27,401 nt of DNA from the IMG/VR virus record IMGVR_UViG_3300025141_013697, positions 1 to 27,401 of that record. One strand, given 5' to 3'. Below, piece after piece: positions 14,276 through 21,866 of this stretch. A program made the position numbers and the translations under genes. Position 1 is the stretch's first letter. Every line of letters begins with the position of its first letter. The DNA comes from a virus. The notes below the pieces were generated by a model. That model worked only from the letters and a program-made list of their open reading frames with translations. It ran no database searches and was not told where the DNA came from.

Positions 14276-15175
14276 CTATGATTTAATCCAACCTTCTAGA
14301 TCAACACTAGGCTTATAATTAAGAAGCTTATTACTTTTTGTTAAATCAGCTAACGTCTCACGTGCCTCACCTGGTCGGTTAGGAATGTACTCTGTCTCGC
14401 CGCCAATAATATCTGCAACATCTAACACGCTGTAATTTTTACCACAACCAACATTAAATACTTCACCTAAAATATCCGGATTGTCGCTGGTGGCTGCTAA
14501 TATATTAGCATTAACTACATCTCCAACATATGTAAAGTCTCTTGCCTGTTTACCGTCACCCACGATAGTCAGAGGCACTCCTTGTTCTTTTTGTTTCTGA
14601 AAAATACCAATAAGAGGTGCGTATTGACCCTTTAAAGGCTGTCGCTCCCCGTAAACATTAAAGTATCTAAAAATAACAGTTTCTACATCGAAGAGATTAA
14701 AATACATCTTACATAAGTCTTCTGCAGCAGCTTTCGAAACAGAATATGGATTAAGACAGTCTCTTGGCATATCTTCTTTTAAGGGGCACTTGTTACTAAG
14801 ACCGTATACAGAAGATGTTGAAGAAAACATAAATCTTTTAACACCATACTCCCTACTTTGTTGCAACATATTACATGTGCCTACAACATTAACGTCACAG
14901 GATTCGATAGGGTTCTTAATAGCAATTGGAATTCGTGAATGAGCTGCTAAATGAAAAACATAATCAGGTTTAAAATCCGCAAATACCTTACTACACTCTC
15001 TTTGATCTGTAATGTTTATTAAGTGATTTTGTGCTTTTTCGTTCCAGTAAAATTGTGCGTTTACTTGTGAACTTTCATTATCAATTACTGCCACTTCGTA
15101 TCCATCAGATAGAAGTTGATCGACTAAATTAGACCCGATAAACCCGGCTCCCCCTGTTACTAGTGCTCTATTCAT
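14276..15175 (-). CDS. NAD-dependent nucleotide-sugar 4-epimerase (GalE/WbpP type)
   Basis: A 299-residue extended short-chain dehydrogenase. Seen: the Rossmann motif TGGAGFIGS (residues 7-15), HLAAHS (75-80), the catalytic SSTSSVYG region (118-125), Tyr144 and Lys148 in NPYSVSK, and RYFNVYGERQ. These are typical of UDP-glucose or UDP-N-acetylglucosamine 4-epimerases, which interconvert gluco- and galacto-configured sugar nucleotides in the cytoplasm. It is slightly shorter than GalE (about 338). The exact substrate cannot be read from sequence. It overlaps the gp62-like gene by 8 bases and precedes the gp31-like gene, in an operon with gmd and fcl, so it probably supplies a hexose or hexosamine for the same glycan. 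Confidence 0.88.
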   Translation of the reverse strand: MNRALVTGGAGFIGSNLVDQLLSDGYEVAVIDNESSQVNAQFYWNEKAQNHLINITDQRECSKVFADFKPDYVFHLAAHSRIPIAIKNPIESCDVNVVGTCNMLQQSREYGVKRFMFSSTSSVYGLSNKCPLKEDMPRDCLNPYSVSKAAAEDLCKMYFNLFDVETVIFRYFNVYGERQPLKGQYAPLIGIFQKQKEQGVPLTIVGDGKQARDFTYVGDVVNANILAATSDNPDILGEVFNVGCGKNYSVLDVADIIGGETEYIPNRPGEARETLADLTKSNKLLNYKPSVDLEGWIKS

Positions 15176-15527
15176 ATTCTTTTATATAGTGTTTGAGTTC
15201 TCTAACGGAAATATTTTTATTTTTTGCAAAAGCAGATAAATCTATTTCTTCTTCCTGTTTCTTTTTTTTCTTAATGTACGTTATTTTTTTCCATTTAAGC
15301 CGTGGTATAAGATGGTAATAAAGTCGATAAGATTGTTGCTTATCATCAAAAATAACGCTAAATTTATTAACTGTTTCGTTTGTAAAAACAGACATATCAT
15401 TATTGTAAAAAGAAAGCCATCTATTAAACAGAAATGGAACAAATGCATCCTCACCTTCCGTGTCTAATTCCCCCGCTTTATCTTTTTTTGAATAAAATAG
15501 TTTATTTTGTAGTTGAAAGAAGTTCAT
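15168..15527 (-). CDS. gp62: Probable clamp-loader small subunit, gp62-like
   Basis: From the ATG at 15527, which overlaps the gmd stop as ATGA, the protein has 119 residues; a TTG start at 15542 is less likely. The pattern FVPFLFNRWLSFY, then VFTNETVNKF, a YRLYYHLIP segment, RLKWKKI and a C-terminal SVREL helix parallels short gp62 proteins of marine T4-like phages (PF.VNR.LS..., NEMN, Y.Y...., KW.K). With gp44, gp62 loads the gp45 sliding clamp for DNA replication and, in T4, for late transcription. It lies between gmd and the epimerase gene, an odd place for a replication gene. The assignment is from remembered family pattern; gp44 and gp45 are not in this window. Confidence 0.55.
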   Translation of the reverse strand: MNFFQLQNKLFYSKKDKAGELDTEGEDAFVPFLFNRWLSFYNNDMSVFTNETVNKFSVIFDDKQQSYRLYYHLIPRLKWKKITYIKKKKKQEEEIDLSAFAKNKNISVRELKHYIKEYE

Positions 15528-16504
15528 AGTTTTTTGTCCCAATATTCAATCATCTCATCAATCATTTGCTCGAAGGTACACTCTGGCGTCCACCCTAAAG
15601 TATTTTTTATTTTCGAACTATCGCCTTTAAGATTGCATAATTCTTCTGGTCGTAAAAATTTTTGATCTGTTTTTACACAATCTTTATTTATTTTAAGCCT
15701 GGAAAATGTGTAATCAACTAGATCTCTTACTGAATGTGATATACCTGTAGCGCATACGAAATCATCCGGCTTGTCGTGTTGTAAAATCATCCACATTGCC
15801 TTAACATAATCCCTAGCATGGCCCCAATCTCTTGTCGCGTCTAAATTACCTAACGCTAATTCATCCTTAATTCCTCTTTTAATTTGAACAGCTGTTTTTA
15901 CAACCTTTGAGGTTACAAAGTTGCTTCCCCTTCTAGGAGACTCATGATTAAACAGGATACCGTTTGCGGCAAATAGGTTATATGACTTACGATAATTCTT
16001 ACATATGTTATAGGAAAAAACTTTAGAGCAACCATATGGAGATACCGGGTTCATAGGTGTTGTTTCTCGTTGATACCCGTCGCTGTCTACACTATTACCG
16101 AACATCTCTGAAGAAGATGCTTGATACATTTTTATTGTAGGATCAATTATCCGGATCGCTTCCAATAAATTTAAAGTACCAACTCCTGTGCTTAATGTAG
16201 TATATATTGGTTGATCGAAGCTAATCCTAACATGGGATTGAGCAGCTAGATTATATACTTCAGTTGGTCTGCTTTTATGAATTGCGGATATTAGCGAAGA
16301 TAGATCACATAAATCTGCATAAAACAAATTGTTCCTTATCTCTTTATATACGTTATCTAACCTAGCAGTCTGATTTTCTGAAACTGAATTACGTTTAATG
16401 GTACCAAATACTTCATACCCTTTATCTAATAAAAATTCCGCTAAGTATGAGCCATCCTGCCCGTTAATACCCGTAATTAATGCTCTATGTCCGTGCGTCT
16501 TCAT
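15524..16504 (-). CDS. gmd: GDP-mannose 4,6-dehydratase
   Basis: The enzyme converts GDP-D-mannose to GDP-4-keto-6-deoxy-D-mannose, the first step to GDP-L-fucose. The ATG at 16504 gives 326 residues; a TTG at 16525 would lengthen it further into the upstream gene. Diagnostic features are TGINGQDGSYLAEFLL (11-26), the NAAQSHV-type segment NLAAQSHVRISF (85-96), the active-site SSSEMFG (130-136) with Glu133, Tyr157 and Lys161 in SPYGCSK, and FNHESPRRGSNFVT and RDWGHARDYV further on. All expected catalytic residues are present and length is near normal (about 340-370). It overlaps fcl by 20 bases and is coupled to the gp62-like gene by ATGA. One of the most certain calls in the window. Confidence 0.96.
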   Translation of the reverse strand: MKTHGHRALITGINGQDGSYLAEFLLDKGYEVFGTIKRNSVSENQTARLDNVYKEIRNNLFYADLCDLSSLISAIHKSRPTEVYNLAAQSHVRISFDQPIYTTLSTGVGTLNLLEAIRIIDPTIKMYQASSSEMFGNSVDSDGYQRETTPMNPVSPYGCSKVFSYNICKNYRKSYNLFAANGILFNHESPRRGSNFVTSKVVKTAVQIKRGIKDELALGNLDATRDWGHARDYVKAMWMILQHDKPDDFVCATGISHSVRDLVDYTFSRLKINKDCVKTDQKFLRPEELCNLKGDSSKIKNTLGWTPECTFEQMIDEMIEYWDKKL

Positions 16505-17390
16505 AGTTCTTATTAAACCATTCAACTGTTTCTTCTAGACCTTCTCTTAAACCTGTAAATTTAAAATCAGTAAATAACTCTCTTACTTTAGAATTATCTG
16601 TTGGCTTTTTATACTGACCATCAGGCTTGTCTGTATTCCAAACAACCTTACCTTCGAATTTAAACACATCTACTAAAATATCAACAACTTCCTTAATAGA
16701 GATTTCTTCACTTGTTGATAGTATTACCGGAGCTGTTCCTTTATATTCATCAAGCAACCTTTCAGTTAATACAGCTACATCTTTAGCAAAAATAAACTCC
16801 CTCAAGGGCTTACCAGTTCCCCATACTTCAAAATCTGTATTATGCTTTTTTGACAAATACATTTTATGTACAAGCATAGGAATTACATGTCCATGTTGTA
16901 AAGAAAAATTATCACCGGGTCCGTAAATGTTTGTTGGAATGACACAAAAATACTCTTTACCGTACTGCTCGTTGATAGTTCTTATTTGAACTTCAGACAT
17001 TCTTTTGGCGTATGCATATCCAAAATTTGATTCATGTGGAGGCCCATCGTGAAGGTACTCTGGCCTTATAGGATATTTTACTACACTAGGAAAAATACAT
17101 GTGGTTAAAAAGCAAGCTAACCTCTTAACATTATTTTTACGACTCTGTTCAATAACGTTAGTGTTAATACTGATATTTTCATAAAAATAATCAGCCTTGT
17201 AGGTCATATTCGAGCCTAAACCACCGACCCTAGCTGCTGTGTGAATAACTCGGTCTGGTTTTACCTTTTCAAAAAGATCTGTTGTTTGACTATTGGATAT
17301 AAGATCGTAATCCTTGGAAGATACTTTAATAAAATCTTTATTAAAATGACTCCCAACTAATCCAGTTCCTCCGGTTACTAGTGTACTCAT
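16485..17390 (-). CDS. fcl: GDP-L-fucose synthase (epimerase/reductase)
   Basis: This 301-residue extended SDR protein completes GDP-L-fucose synthesis by 3,5-epimerisation and NADPH-dependent 4-reduction of the gmd product. Seen: VTGGTGLVGSHF (5-16), HTAARVGGLGSN (50-61), the catalytic TTCIFP segment (96-101; SSCIYP in E. coli), Tyr125 and Lys129 in GYAYAKR, PTNIYGPGDNFSLQHGHVIP, and VWGTGKPLREFIFAKDV. Its length is close to E. coli Fcl (321). It starts by ATGA overlap with the DUF366 gene and overlaps gmd, so the two fucose enzymes are translated together. GDP-fucose is presumably used by the GT11 enzyme encoded at 24305-25114. Confidence 0.95.
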   Translation of the reverse strand: MSTLVTGGTGLVGSHFNKDFIKVSSKDYDLISNSQTTDLFEKVKPDRVIHTAARVGGLGSNMTYKADYFYENISINTNVIEQSRKNNVKRLACFLTTCIFPSVVKYPIRPEYLHDGPPHESNFGYAYAKRMSEVQIRTINEQYGKEYFCVIPTNIYGPGDNFSLQHGHVIPMLVHKMYLSKKHNTDFEVWGTGKPLREFIFAKDVAVLTERLLDEYKGTAPVILSTSEEISIKEVVDILVDVFKFEGKVVWNTDKPDGQYKKPTDNSKVRELFTDFKFTGLREGLEETVEWFNKNYEDART

Positions 17391-17968
17391 ACAATTACTT
17401 TTGTAGTCGCAGTAAATTGATCTCTAACTTCATTATTGAAATAATCTATTACTGCTTCCATAAATTCTTTAGTCGCTTTTTTTGTTAATCCTGAGGAGTA
17501 AGCGAAAGCCGGGGCTTTCTCACCGGCGACAATATTAATACCGGTATGGCCAACAGCGATATTATCTTTTGAGTAGGTAATAGAAACACTTACCTTACCA
17601 GATTGTCTCACTTTATCATCAGCGCCTACAAACTCATCTTGTACAAGGAGATCGTCGCCATCTATTACAATCGGTTTTTGAATAATATTAGATAAAATAT
17701 TAGCTATAGCTGTATTTAACAGCCGTTGAAAGGAAACAGCTCCAAACGGACATAAGTTTGGGATCTCCCAACAGAAATTTATTGCATCCTGACTGTGAAT
17801 AAAATCATTACTTAATGAATCCTCTAAATCAATTAGAGCGTCAGATACATACATTGGGGATCTAAACGCAACAATATTACCGCATGGCGACACTTCTTTT
17901 CGAAAAAACTTATAAGCAAATCTTTCATGAATTAACTTACCGTCATATACGCTTTGTGTAACTATCAT
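17387..17968 (-). CDS. DUF366-family protein
   Basis: A 193-residue protein matching the DUF366 (COG2029-like) pattern: an N-terminal YDGKLI, GNIVAFRSPMYV followed by ALIDLEDS, then HSQDAINFCWEIP, a QRLLNTAIANIL helix, GDDLLVQ, and KVSVSITYSKDNIAVGHTGINI. The family is known mainly from archaea and bacteria and has no established reaction; the last block recalls a substrate- or nucleotide-binding strand-loop, but I cannot assign a function. It is the first gene behind a sigma-70-like promoter and is coupled by ATGA to fcl, so it is co-expressed with GDP-fucose synthesis, gp62-like and gp31-like genes. Its Cys residues are not arranged as a metal site. Confidence 0.65.
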   Translation of the reverse strand: MIVTQSVYDGKLIHERFAYKFFRKEVSPCGNIVAFRSPMYVSDALIDLEDSLSNDFIHSQDAINFCWEIPNLCPFGAVSFQRLLNTAIANILSNIIQKPIVIDGDDLLVQDEFVGADDKVRQSGKVSVSITYSKDNIAVGHTGINIVAGEKAPAFAYSSGLTKKATKEFMEAVIDYFNNEVRDQFTATTKVIV

Positions 17969-17975
17969 ATTTAAT

Positions 17976-18003
17976 ATTATATTATAAATATGTTGAGGTT
18001 CAA
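17976..18003 (-). promoter_or_regulatory. Sigma-70-like promoter for DUF366-fcl-gmd operon
   Basis: The minus strand has TTGAAC (17998-18003; 4 of 6), a 16-base spacer and TATAAT (17976-17981; 6 of 6). A second overlapping TATAAT at 17981-17986 has too short a spacer. The -10 box ends 7 bases before the ATG at 17968, so the transcript would be essentially leaderless. An inverted repeat GTTGA-3 nt-TCAAC (17992-18004) covers the -35 box and could be an operator. No ribosome-binding site is visible. Confidence 0.55.
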
Positions 18004-18858
18004 CTATGCGGAATAATTTAAATATTCCTCAAATCGCCACTTTTGCCCGCCAGCAAAGTGCCTTAAGATAGTTTTATCTCTAGTAGAATGACAAATATCA
18101 TACCCATCTCTTAATCCGTTTTGAATATTCCAGTCGCCACCTGACTCACCAAGCAAATGGGTAGTGTTCCAGGTTACCGGGAGTATATCTACATTATCTA
18201 CGAGTTCATCTAAACCAAAAACAACATATGGGGTAACATAAGAATGGAATCCATAATTAGGCATTAGATAAAAGGGCAACCAGCTATGACATTTTATACC
18301 AGCTGCAATATAATACGCTTGCTGATCCCCCCAATAATAGAATACTTCCCCGCCGTCATTTTCTTTATAAAATTTCTTTGTTGTTAATAAGTCAAATCTT
18401 TCTTTTGATAGCATTGTATCAATAAGTTTGTTAGCGAAATCACTTACTTTTAAATTAAATGCTCCAAAGCAATGTGTATTACCGGAGTCAATTGCATAAG
18501 TAAAATTTTTATCATATGGTAACTCTTTTTCCATATCGCAAATAAACACATCTGCATCATGATGCCTAATAACATCTCCCTCTTTAAGATCGCCATTATC
18601 GATAAAATTTTTAAACAACTGCCATCTAGCAAAATGGTTGTTATTTTTTACTTCAAATTCAGGCATAGAAGGTATAGAGAATAAATGTGGTATTTTAAAT
18701 ACCTCTTCATCAGCCTCTATATACTCAAAATTATGCTTTAAACAATAATCTTTATTTCGTTTAGAATTATGTTTTTTAAAGAGCTGATATCTCTCCATGT
18801 CCTCTTCACTGTTATAGTCGCTACTATAATTTACAAATGTTACAAAATATTTTTTCAT
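18004..18858 (-). CDS. Putative GT-A-type glycosyltransferase
   Basis: A 284-residue soluble protein. It begins with MKKYFVTFVNYSSDYN, has HFARWQLFKNFID (75-87) leading to a DxD-like metal-binding motif, Asp101-Ala-Asp103 in HHDADVFI, and a later region with GDQQAYYIAAG. Such a helix-strand-DxD arrangement fits nucleotide-sugar-dependent glycosyltransferases of the GT-A fold, of the kind distantly related to galactosyltransferase/GT34-like proteins. Donor and acceptor cannot be told. There is no membrane helix or signal peptide, so it acts in the cytoplasm. It is the last gene of the large glycan operon before the internal promoter. Confidence is good for a glycosyltransferase, low for any subfamily. 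Confidence 0.7.
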   Translation of the reverse strand: MKKYFVTFVNYSSDYNSEEDMERYQLFKKHNSKRNKDYCLKHNFEYIEADEEVFKIPHLFSIPSMPEFEVKNNNHFARWQLFKNFIDNGDLKEGDVIRHHDADVFICDMEKELPYDKNFTYAIDSGNTHCFGAFNLKVSDFANKLIDTMLSKERFDLLTTKKFYKENDGGEVFYYWGDQQAYYIAAGIKCHSWLPFYLMPNYGFHSYVTPYVVFGLDELVDNVDILPVTWNTTHLLGESGGDWNIQNGLRDGYDICHSTRDKTILRHFAGGQKWRFEEYLNYSA

Positions 18859-18869
18859 TGATGTCGGTG

Positions 18870-18888
18870 TGTGATATTTAATGTGATA
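18870..18888 (+). repeat. Short direct repeat TGTGATA
   Basis: TGTGATA occurs twice, 12 bases apart, in the 45-base gap before the glycosyltransferase gene at 18004-18858. Two identical heptamers on nearly the same helical face could be a regulator-binding site or chance in AT-rich DNA. Confidence 0.35.
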
Positions 18889-18903
18889 AAGTTTTCATTC
18901 AAC

Positions 18904-19578
18904 TTAACAATATAGCGACTCAATAGGTAGAGTTGGCATTAATTCAGTCAATCGACTTTCTTTATTAGCAGTAAAGAACGTGGCATCATTATTAGACACT
19001 ATGTCTTTCCAATTATCAAATGATAGATCTAAAGTATCCATTTCTGAAACATGCCCTCTCCAATCTACATCTTCTTGATATACTTTTGAATCGCAATATA
19101 TCTCACCATCAGTATGTTGTAAGTCGACACCAGCTAAAATTATTTCACTGCAACCAGTAATATAAGCTAGATGCACGGCACATTGCACAGAATCTATTCC
19201 TTGAATAAATTTATCTCTTTTAGTAAGATCATATAGGTTGGAATGATCTCTCTCAAAGAAATATATTTTATCTTTTAATTGCATATGCAAATTTTTAATA
19301 TGTTCATGGTCATAAAAATTTCCCCATGTAGCAACTTTAGATGTTATGTTAACACCATATTCAAAAAAACTATTCTTTGGTACTGCAAAATCAGTCATAC
19401 AAAAATAATCACACTTAGACATAACTGTAACCGATTGGTTACACGCAAAGATGACGTTATCATCTGATACACGACTAAAATCTATATTGTTTAACGAAGG
19501 GGCACTACCACACACTATTGCACGTCTGCCTTTATGTATGTCTTCAATTTCCGATGGATGATTTGGGTGTTTAAACAT
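18904..19578 (-). CDS. DUF115/MptE-like Rossmann protein, possible glycan enzyme
   Basis: A 224-residue protein starting with a helix and then GRRAIVCGSAPSLNNIDF (17-34), the G-x-(G/A)PSL nucleotide-binding motif of the DUF115 (6-hydroxymethylpterin pyrophosphokinase MptE-like) family, and FACNQ (44-48). A second conserved block, GIDSVQCAVHLAYITGCSEI followed by ILAGVDL (127-153), is typical of the same family. Members occur in flagellar and surface-polysaccharide loci near glycosyltransferases. The N-terminal motif also resembles GT42 sialyltransferases (CGNGPSL, CNQ), so a sugar-transfer role is possible but unproved. It sits between a glycosyltransferase and a radical SAM gene in the same operon. 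Confidence 0.65.
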   Translation of the reverse strand: MFKHPNHPSEIEDIHKGRRAIVCGSAPSLNNIDFSRVSDDNVIFACNQSVTVMSKCDYFCMTDFAVPKNSFFEYGVNITSKVATWGNFYDHEHIKNLHMQLKDKIYFFERDHSNLYDLTKRDKFIQGIDSVQCAVHLAYITGCSEIILAGVDLQHTDGEIYCDSKVYQEDVDWRGHVSEMDTLDLSFDNWKDIVSNNDATFFTANKESRLTELMPTLPIESLYC

Positions 19579-19584
19579 TTTATA

Positions 19585-20520
19585 TTACCATTTGTCTGCG
19601 TGATTTTTTCCAAATAACATTCCGTTAGCGTCACAATTAGAACAAGGAGATAGGCATCGCTTACCATCTTTAAGTTTATCTCTAAAATCTTTTAAACGTT
19701 TATCACGCCAGATATCAAAGATAGGTTTTTCTGCTACATTTCCGAATTTTACTGTTCTATTATACATATCTTGACAACATAATAGAACGTCACCGTTCCA
19801 GTCTATATACATGGCATAATGTGGATAGTAGCACGGTCTTGTTGTAGCCTTTTTAAGTTCCTTTTGTGCACCGGTTCGGTTAGTATAAATTAAACCAAAA
19901 TCTTCATCTTCACTATACCACCGATCACGTAGCGTATACTTAGACTTAACAATTTGACATTCTGTAAATAGGTTATTAAAGTAATCTATTTGTTCTGGTC
20001 CGTCGTACATACTCACTACAAACTGTGAAAGGCCAATAGAGTATAAATCTTTTATAAGCCCGGGTTCTAATTTATCTCCATTTGTTACAATTTCAATATT
20101 AATTTGTCTATCACAAAAGCATTTTATAATTTCGAGGAGATTTCTTGTTAAAAGGGGCTCACCTGTACCACTAATATTTATTATACCAGAAAAATCTAAC
20201 TCATCTAATTGAAATGCTATAGCTGCAGCTAACCCCGGATCCATATGAAGGTTTTGATTAGGATAATCGCCGCTTCTTGGACAGAATGGACATGTACGAT
20301 TACAAAGTTCGTTAAGATTTAACTCCACCCAGCTAAACAACGGTATGTCGCGTACTATCTGTACGTGATCAATTGAAGTTCTCTTTCTATCTATATTTCT
20401 CTTAACACTGTGTGTAATTTGTTTAGAAGAAAAGTCTCTAGGTAACCACTTACGAGTTTCTTCGTCAGCTACACCTGATGGTTTATAGAAAAACCCACTA
20501 TGTTCACACTCGCCGTCCAT
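19585..20520 (-). CDS. Radical SAM protein with SPASM domain
   Basis: A 311-residue enzyme. After about 70 basic N-terminal residues, the iron-sulphur motif Cys73-x3-Cys77-x2-Cys80 is followed by GTGEP (118-122) and TNGDKL, typical of radical SAM barrels that bind S-adenosylmethionine. A C-terminal SPASM-type region has Cys230, Cys248-Cys249, Cys289, Cys293 and Cys296, able to hold an auxiliary cluster. Such proteins modify peptides, sugars or other small molecules and are common in glycan gene clusters; the substrate is unknown. It overlaps the cupin gene by 17 bases and lies downstream of a PLP aminotransferase, suggesting three linked steps. It probably needs low-oxygen or reducing host conditions to work. 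Confidence 0.9.
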   Translation of the reverse strand: MDGECEHSGFFYKPSGVADEETRKWLPRDFSSKQITHSVKRNIDRKRTSIDHVQIVRDIPLFSWVELNLNELCNRTCPFCPRSGDYPNQNLHMDPGLAAAIAFQLDELDFSGIINISGTGEPLLTRNLLEIIKCFCDRQINIEIVTNGDKLEPGLIKDLYSIGLSQFVVSMYDGPEQIDYFNNLFTECQIVKSKYTLRDRWYSEDEDFGLIYTNRTGAQKELKKATTRPCYYPHYAMYIDWNGDVLLCCQDMYNRTVKFGNVAEKPIFDIWRDKRLKDFRDKLKDGKRCLSPCSNCDANGMLFGKNHADKW

Positions 20521-20848
20521 TTGATTCCCGGTTTATATCATTATGATCAAACTCGGCCCAATATAACTCAAAGGCTACACCATCTTTTATACCTTCAAAT
20601 TGATGATATAATCCGGGTTTAACTTGCATAAAATCACCAGCGTTTAAAATTGTCTCATCAACTAGTTCATAGTCGTCATGCCACACCCGAACAACCATTT
20701 GACCACTTTCAACAAAAAACCCATTCCATTTAAATTGATGCTTATGCTTCGAGCACTGTACCTTGGCTTTATATTCAATACGATGAAATTCCAAAACACC
20801 GTTACTGTGAATTAATTCAGTTTGACCCCATATTTTACCGGCTTTCAT
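20504..20848 (-). CDS. Single-domain cupin protein
   Basis: A 114-residue cupin. The first cupin motif appears as His35-x-His37 and Glu47 followed by Gly49, and the second as GDFMQVKPGLYH with His82, so a metal-binding His/His/Glu/His set is present. The small fold resembles the C-terminal domain of bifunctional mannose-6-phosphate isomerase/GDP-mannose pyrophosphorylases and many sugar-binding or sugar-isomerising proteins. The gene is coupled to the aminotransferase (ATGA) and overlaps the radical SAM gene, so it probably binds or isomerises the same intermediate. A role in supplying mannose-type precursors for gmd is possible but not shown. Confidence 0.8.
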   Translation of the reverse strand: MKAGKIWGQTELIHSNGVLEFHRIEYKAKVQCSKHKHQFKWNGFFVESGQMVVRVWHDDYELVDETILNAGDFMQVKPGLYHQFEGIKDGVAFELYWAEFDHNDINRESNGRRV

Positions 20849-21864
20849 AAATTTATTTCTTGTAAGATGATATCTCTTACTTTATCGTTTTGTGTTACAC
20901 TAAAAACTAAATTATTATTATCAACTATACTCGTTATAATTTTTTTAGCGTATAAATTATTATAAGCTTGCTTTATTTTTTTGCTATCGTCTGAATAAAG
21001 TCTCAAGTTAAAGCCCTTTGAATCATAAGCAGTGAATATTTTATTACAAGATAATTCTTTTAACCACTGTTGTTTTTTATCAATAATATTTTCTTTTAAA
21101 CATTTAAAATATTTTTGATGAAGGATTAAAAATTCCAAAGCTTTACAAGAAAAATAATCCAACTCATATGATAATCTTGTTGTTTCAAGCTTTGTTTTAA
21201 GCTTATTATTTGTTGCTAGCCAACCTGTCTTTATTCCTGGAAATCCAATTTTTGAAAAACTTGAAGATATAATTAAATTATTATATTTTTCGAGGTTAGG
21301 TAAAAAGCTTTTATATTCCCACCCTGCATATATTTCATCTAAAAATACTATTACGTTATGTATCCGACTATGTTCAAGTATGGTATGCAATTCTTCATGT
21401 GTGAAGCAATTTGGTAAGTGCATTTTTGGATTATCTAAAAACAACACTTTGATATCAGGGAGTATTTTTATAATATCTTGTATATTAATGTTATAATTAG
21501 GAGATTCACCTTTTACATTAATAACACGAGCACCATACACTTTTGCATAGACATTATACATTGCAAAGGTAGGGGTTAATAACCCTACATTACAATTTTG
21601 TAAGTTTAAAGTTTCAAATACTTGTTTTATTGCACCTTCAACACCTCTTGTTATTAATAAACAATCTTCATCTACGTTAAGATAATCGCTTAAAGCTTTG
21701 TATGATGTTGACATATCTGGGTATTGAAAGAGACCGTCTCCTGAACACGTTTCTAATAAATTATTATATATATAATCTGGATGCTTGTCCATTATCATAT
21801 TTCTATTAAGGTAAGTATAACCGCCCTTAAACTCTTTTCTAACTCTATCAATATTATATACCAT
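20845..21864 (-). CDS. PLP-dependent aminotransferase (HisC/CobD-like)
   Basis: A 339-residue fold-type I aminotransferase. Seen: GDGLFQYPD near residues 42-50, GVEGAIKQVF (74-83), a stacking aromatic in PTFAMYN, Asn145-Pro146, Asp176 and Tyr179 in FLDEIYAGWE, and the PLP-binding Lys205 in SSSFSKIGFPG, with KTGWLA just after. The layout matches histidinol-phosphate aminotransferase and threonine-phosphate decarboxylase relatives. No other histidine or cobalamin genes are present, so a role in modifying a glycan precursor with an amino-acid-like or aminated group is more likely. The gene follows the GT fusion gene by 2 bases and is coupled to the cupin gene. The substrate is unknown. Confidence 0.85.
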   Translation of the reverse strand: MVYNIDRVRKEFKGGYTYLNRNMIMDKHPDYIYNNLLETCSGDGLFQYPDMSTSYKALSDYLNVDEDCLLITRGVEGAIKQVFETLNLQNCNVGLLTPTFAMYNVYAKVYGARVINVKGESPNYNINIQDIIKILPDIKVLFLDNPKMHLPNCFTHEELHTILEHSRIHNVIVFLDEIYAGWEYKSFLPNLEKYNNLIISSSFSKIGFPGIKTGWLATNNKLKTKLETTRLSYELDYFSCKALEFLILHQKYFKCLKENIIDKKQQWLKELSCNKIFTAYDSKGFNLRLYSDDSKKIKQAYNNLYAKKIITSIVDNNNLVFSVTQNDKVRDIILQEINL

Positions 21865-21866
21865 TG

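Noticed and set aside
17983-17990. Plus-strand TATAAATA
   Set aside because: It points away from any plus-strand gene and is part of the AT-rich minus-strand promoter of the DUF366 operon.
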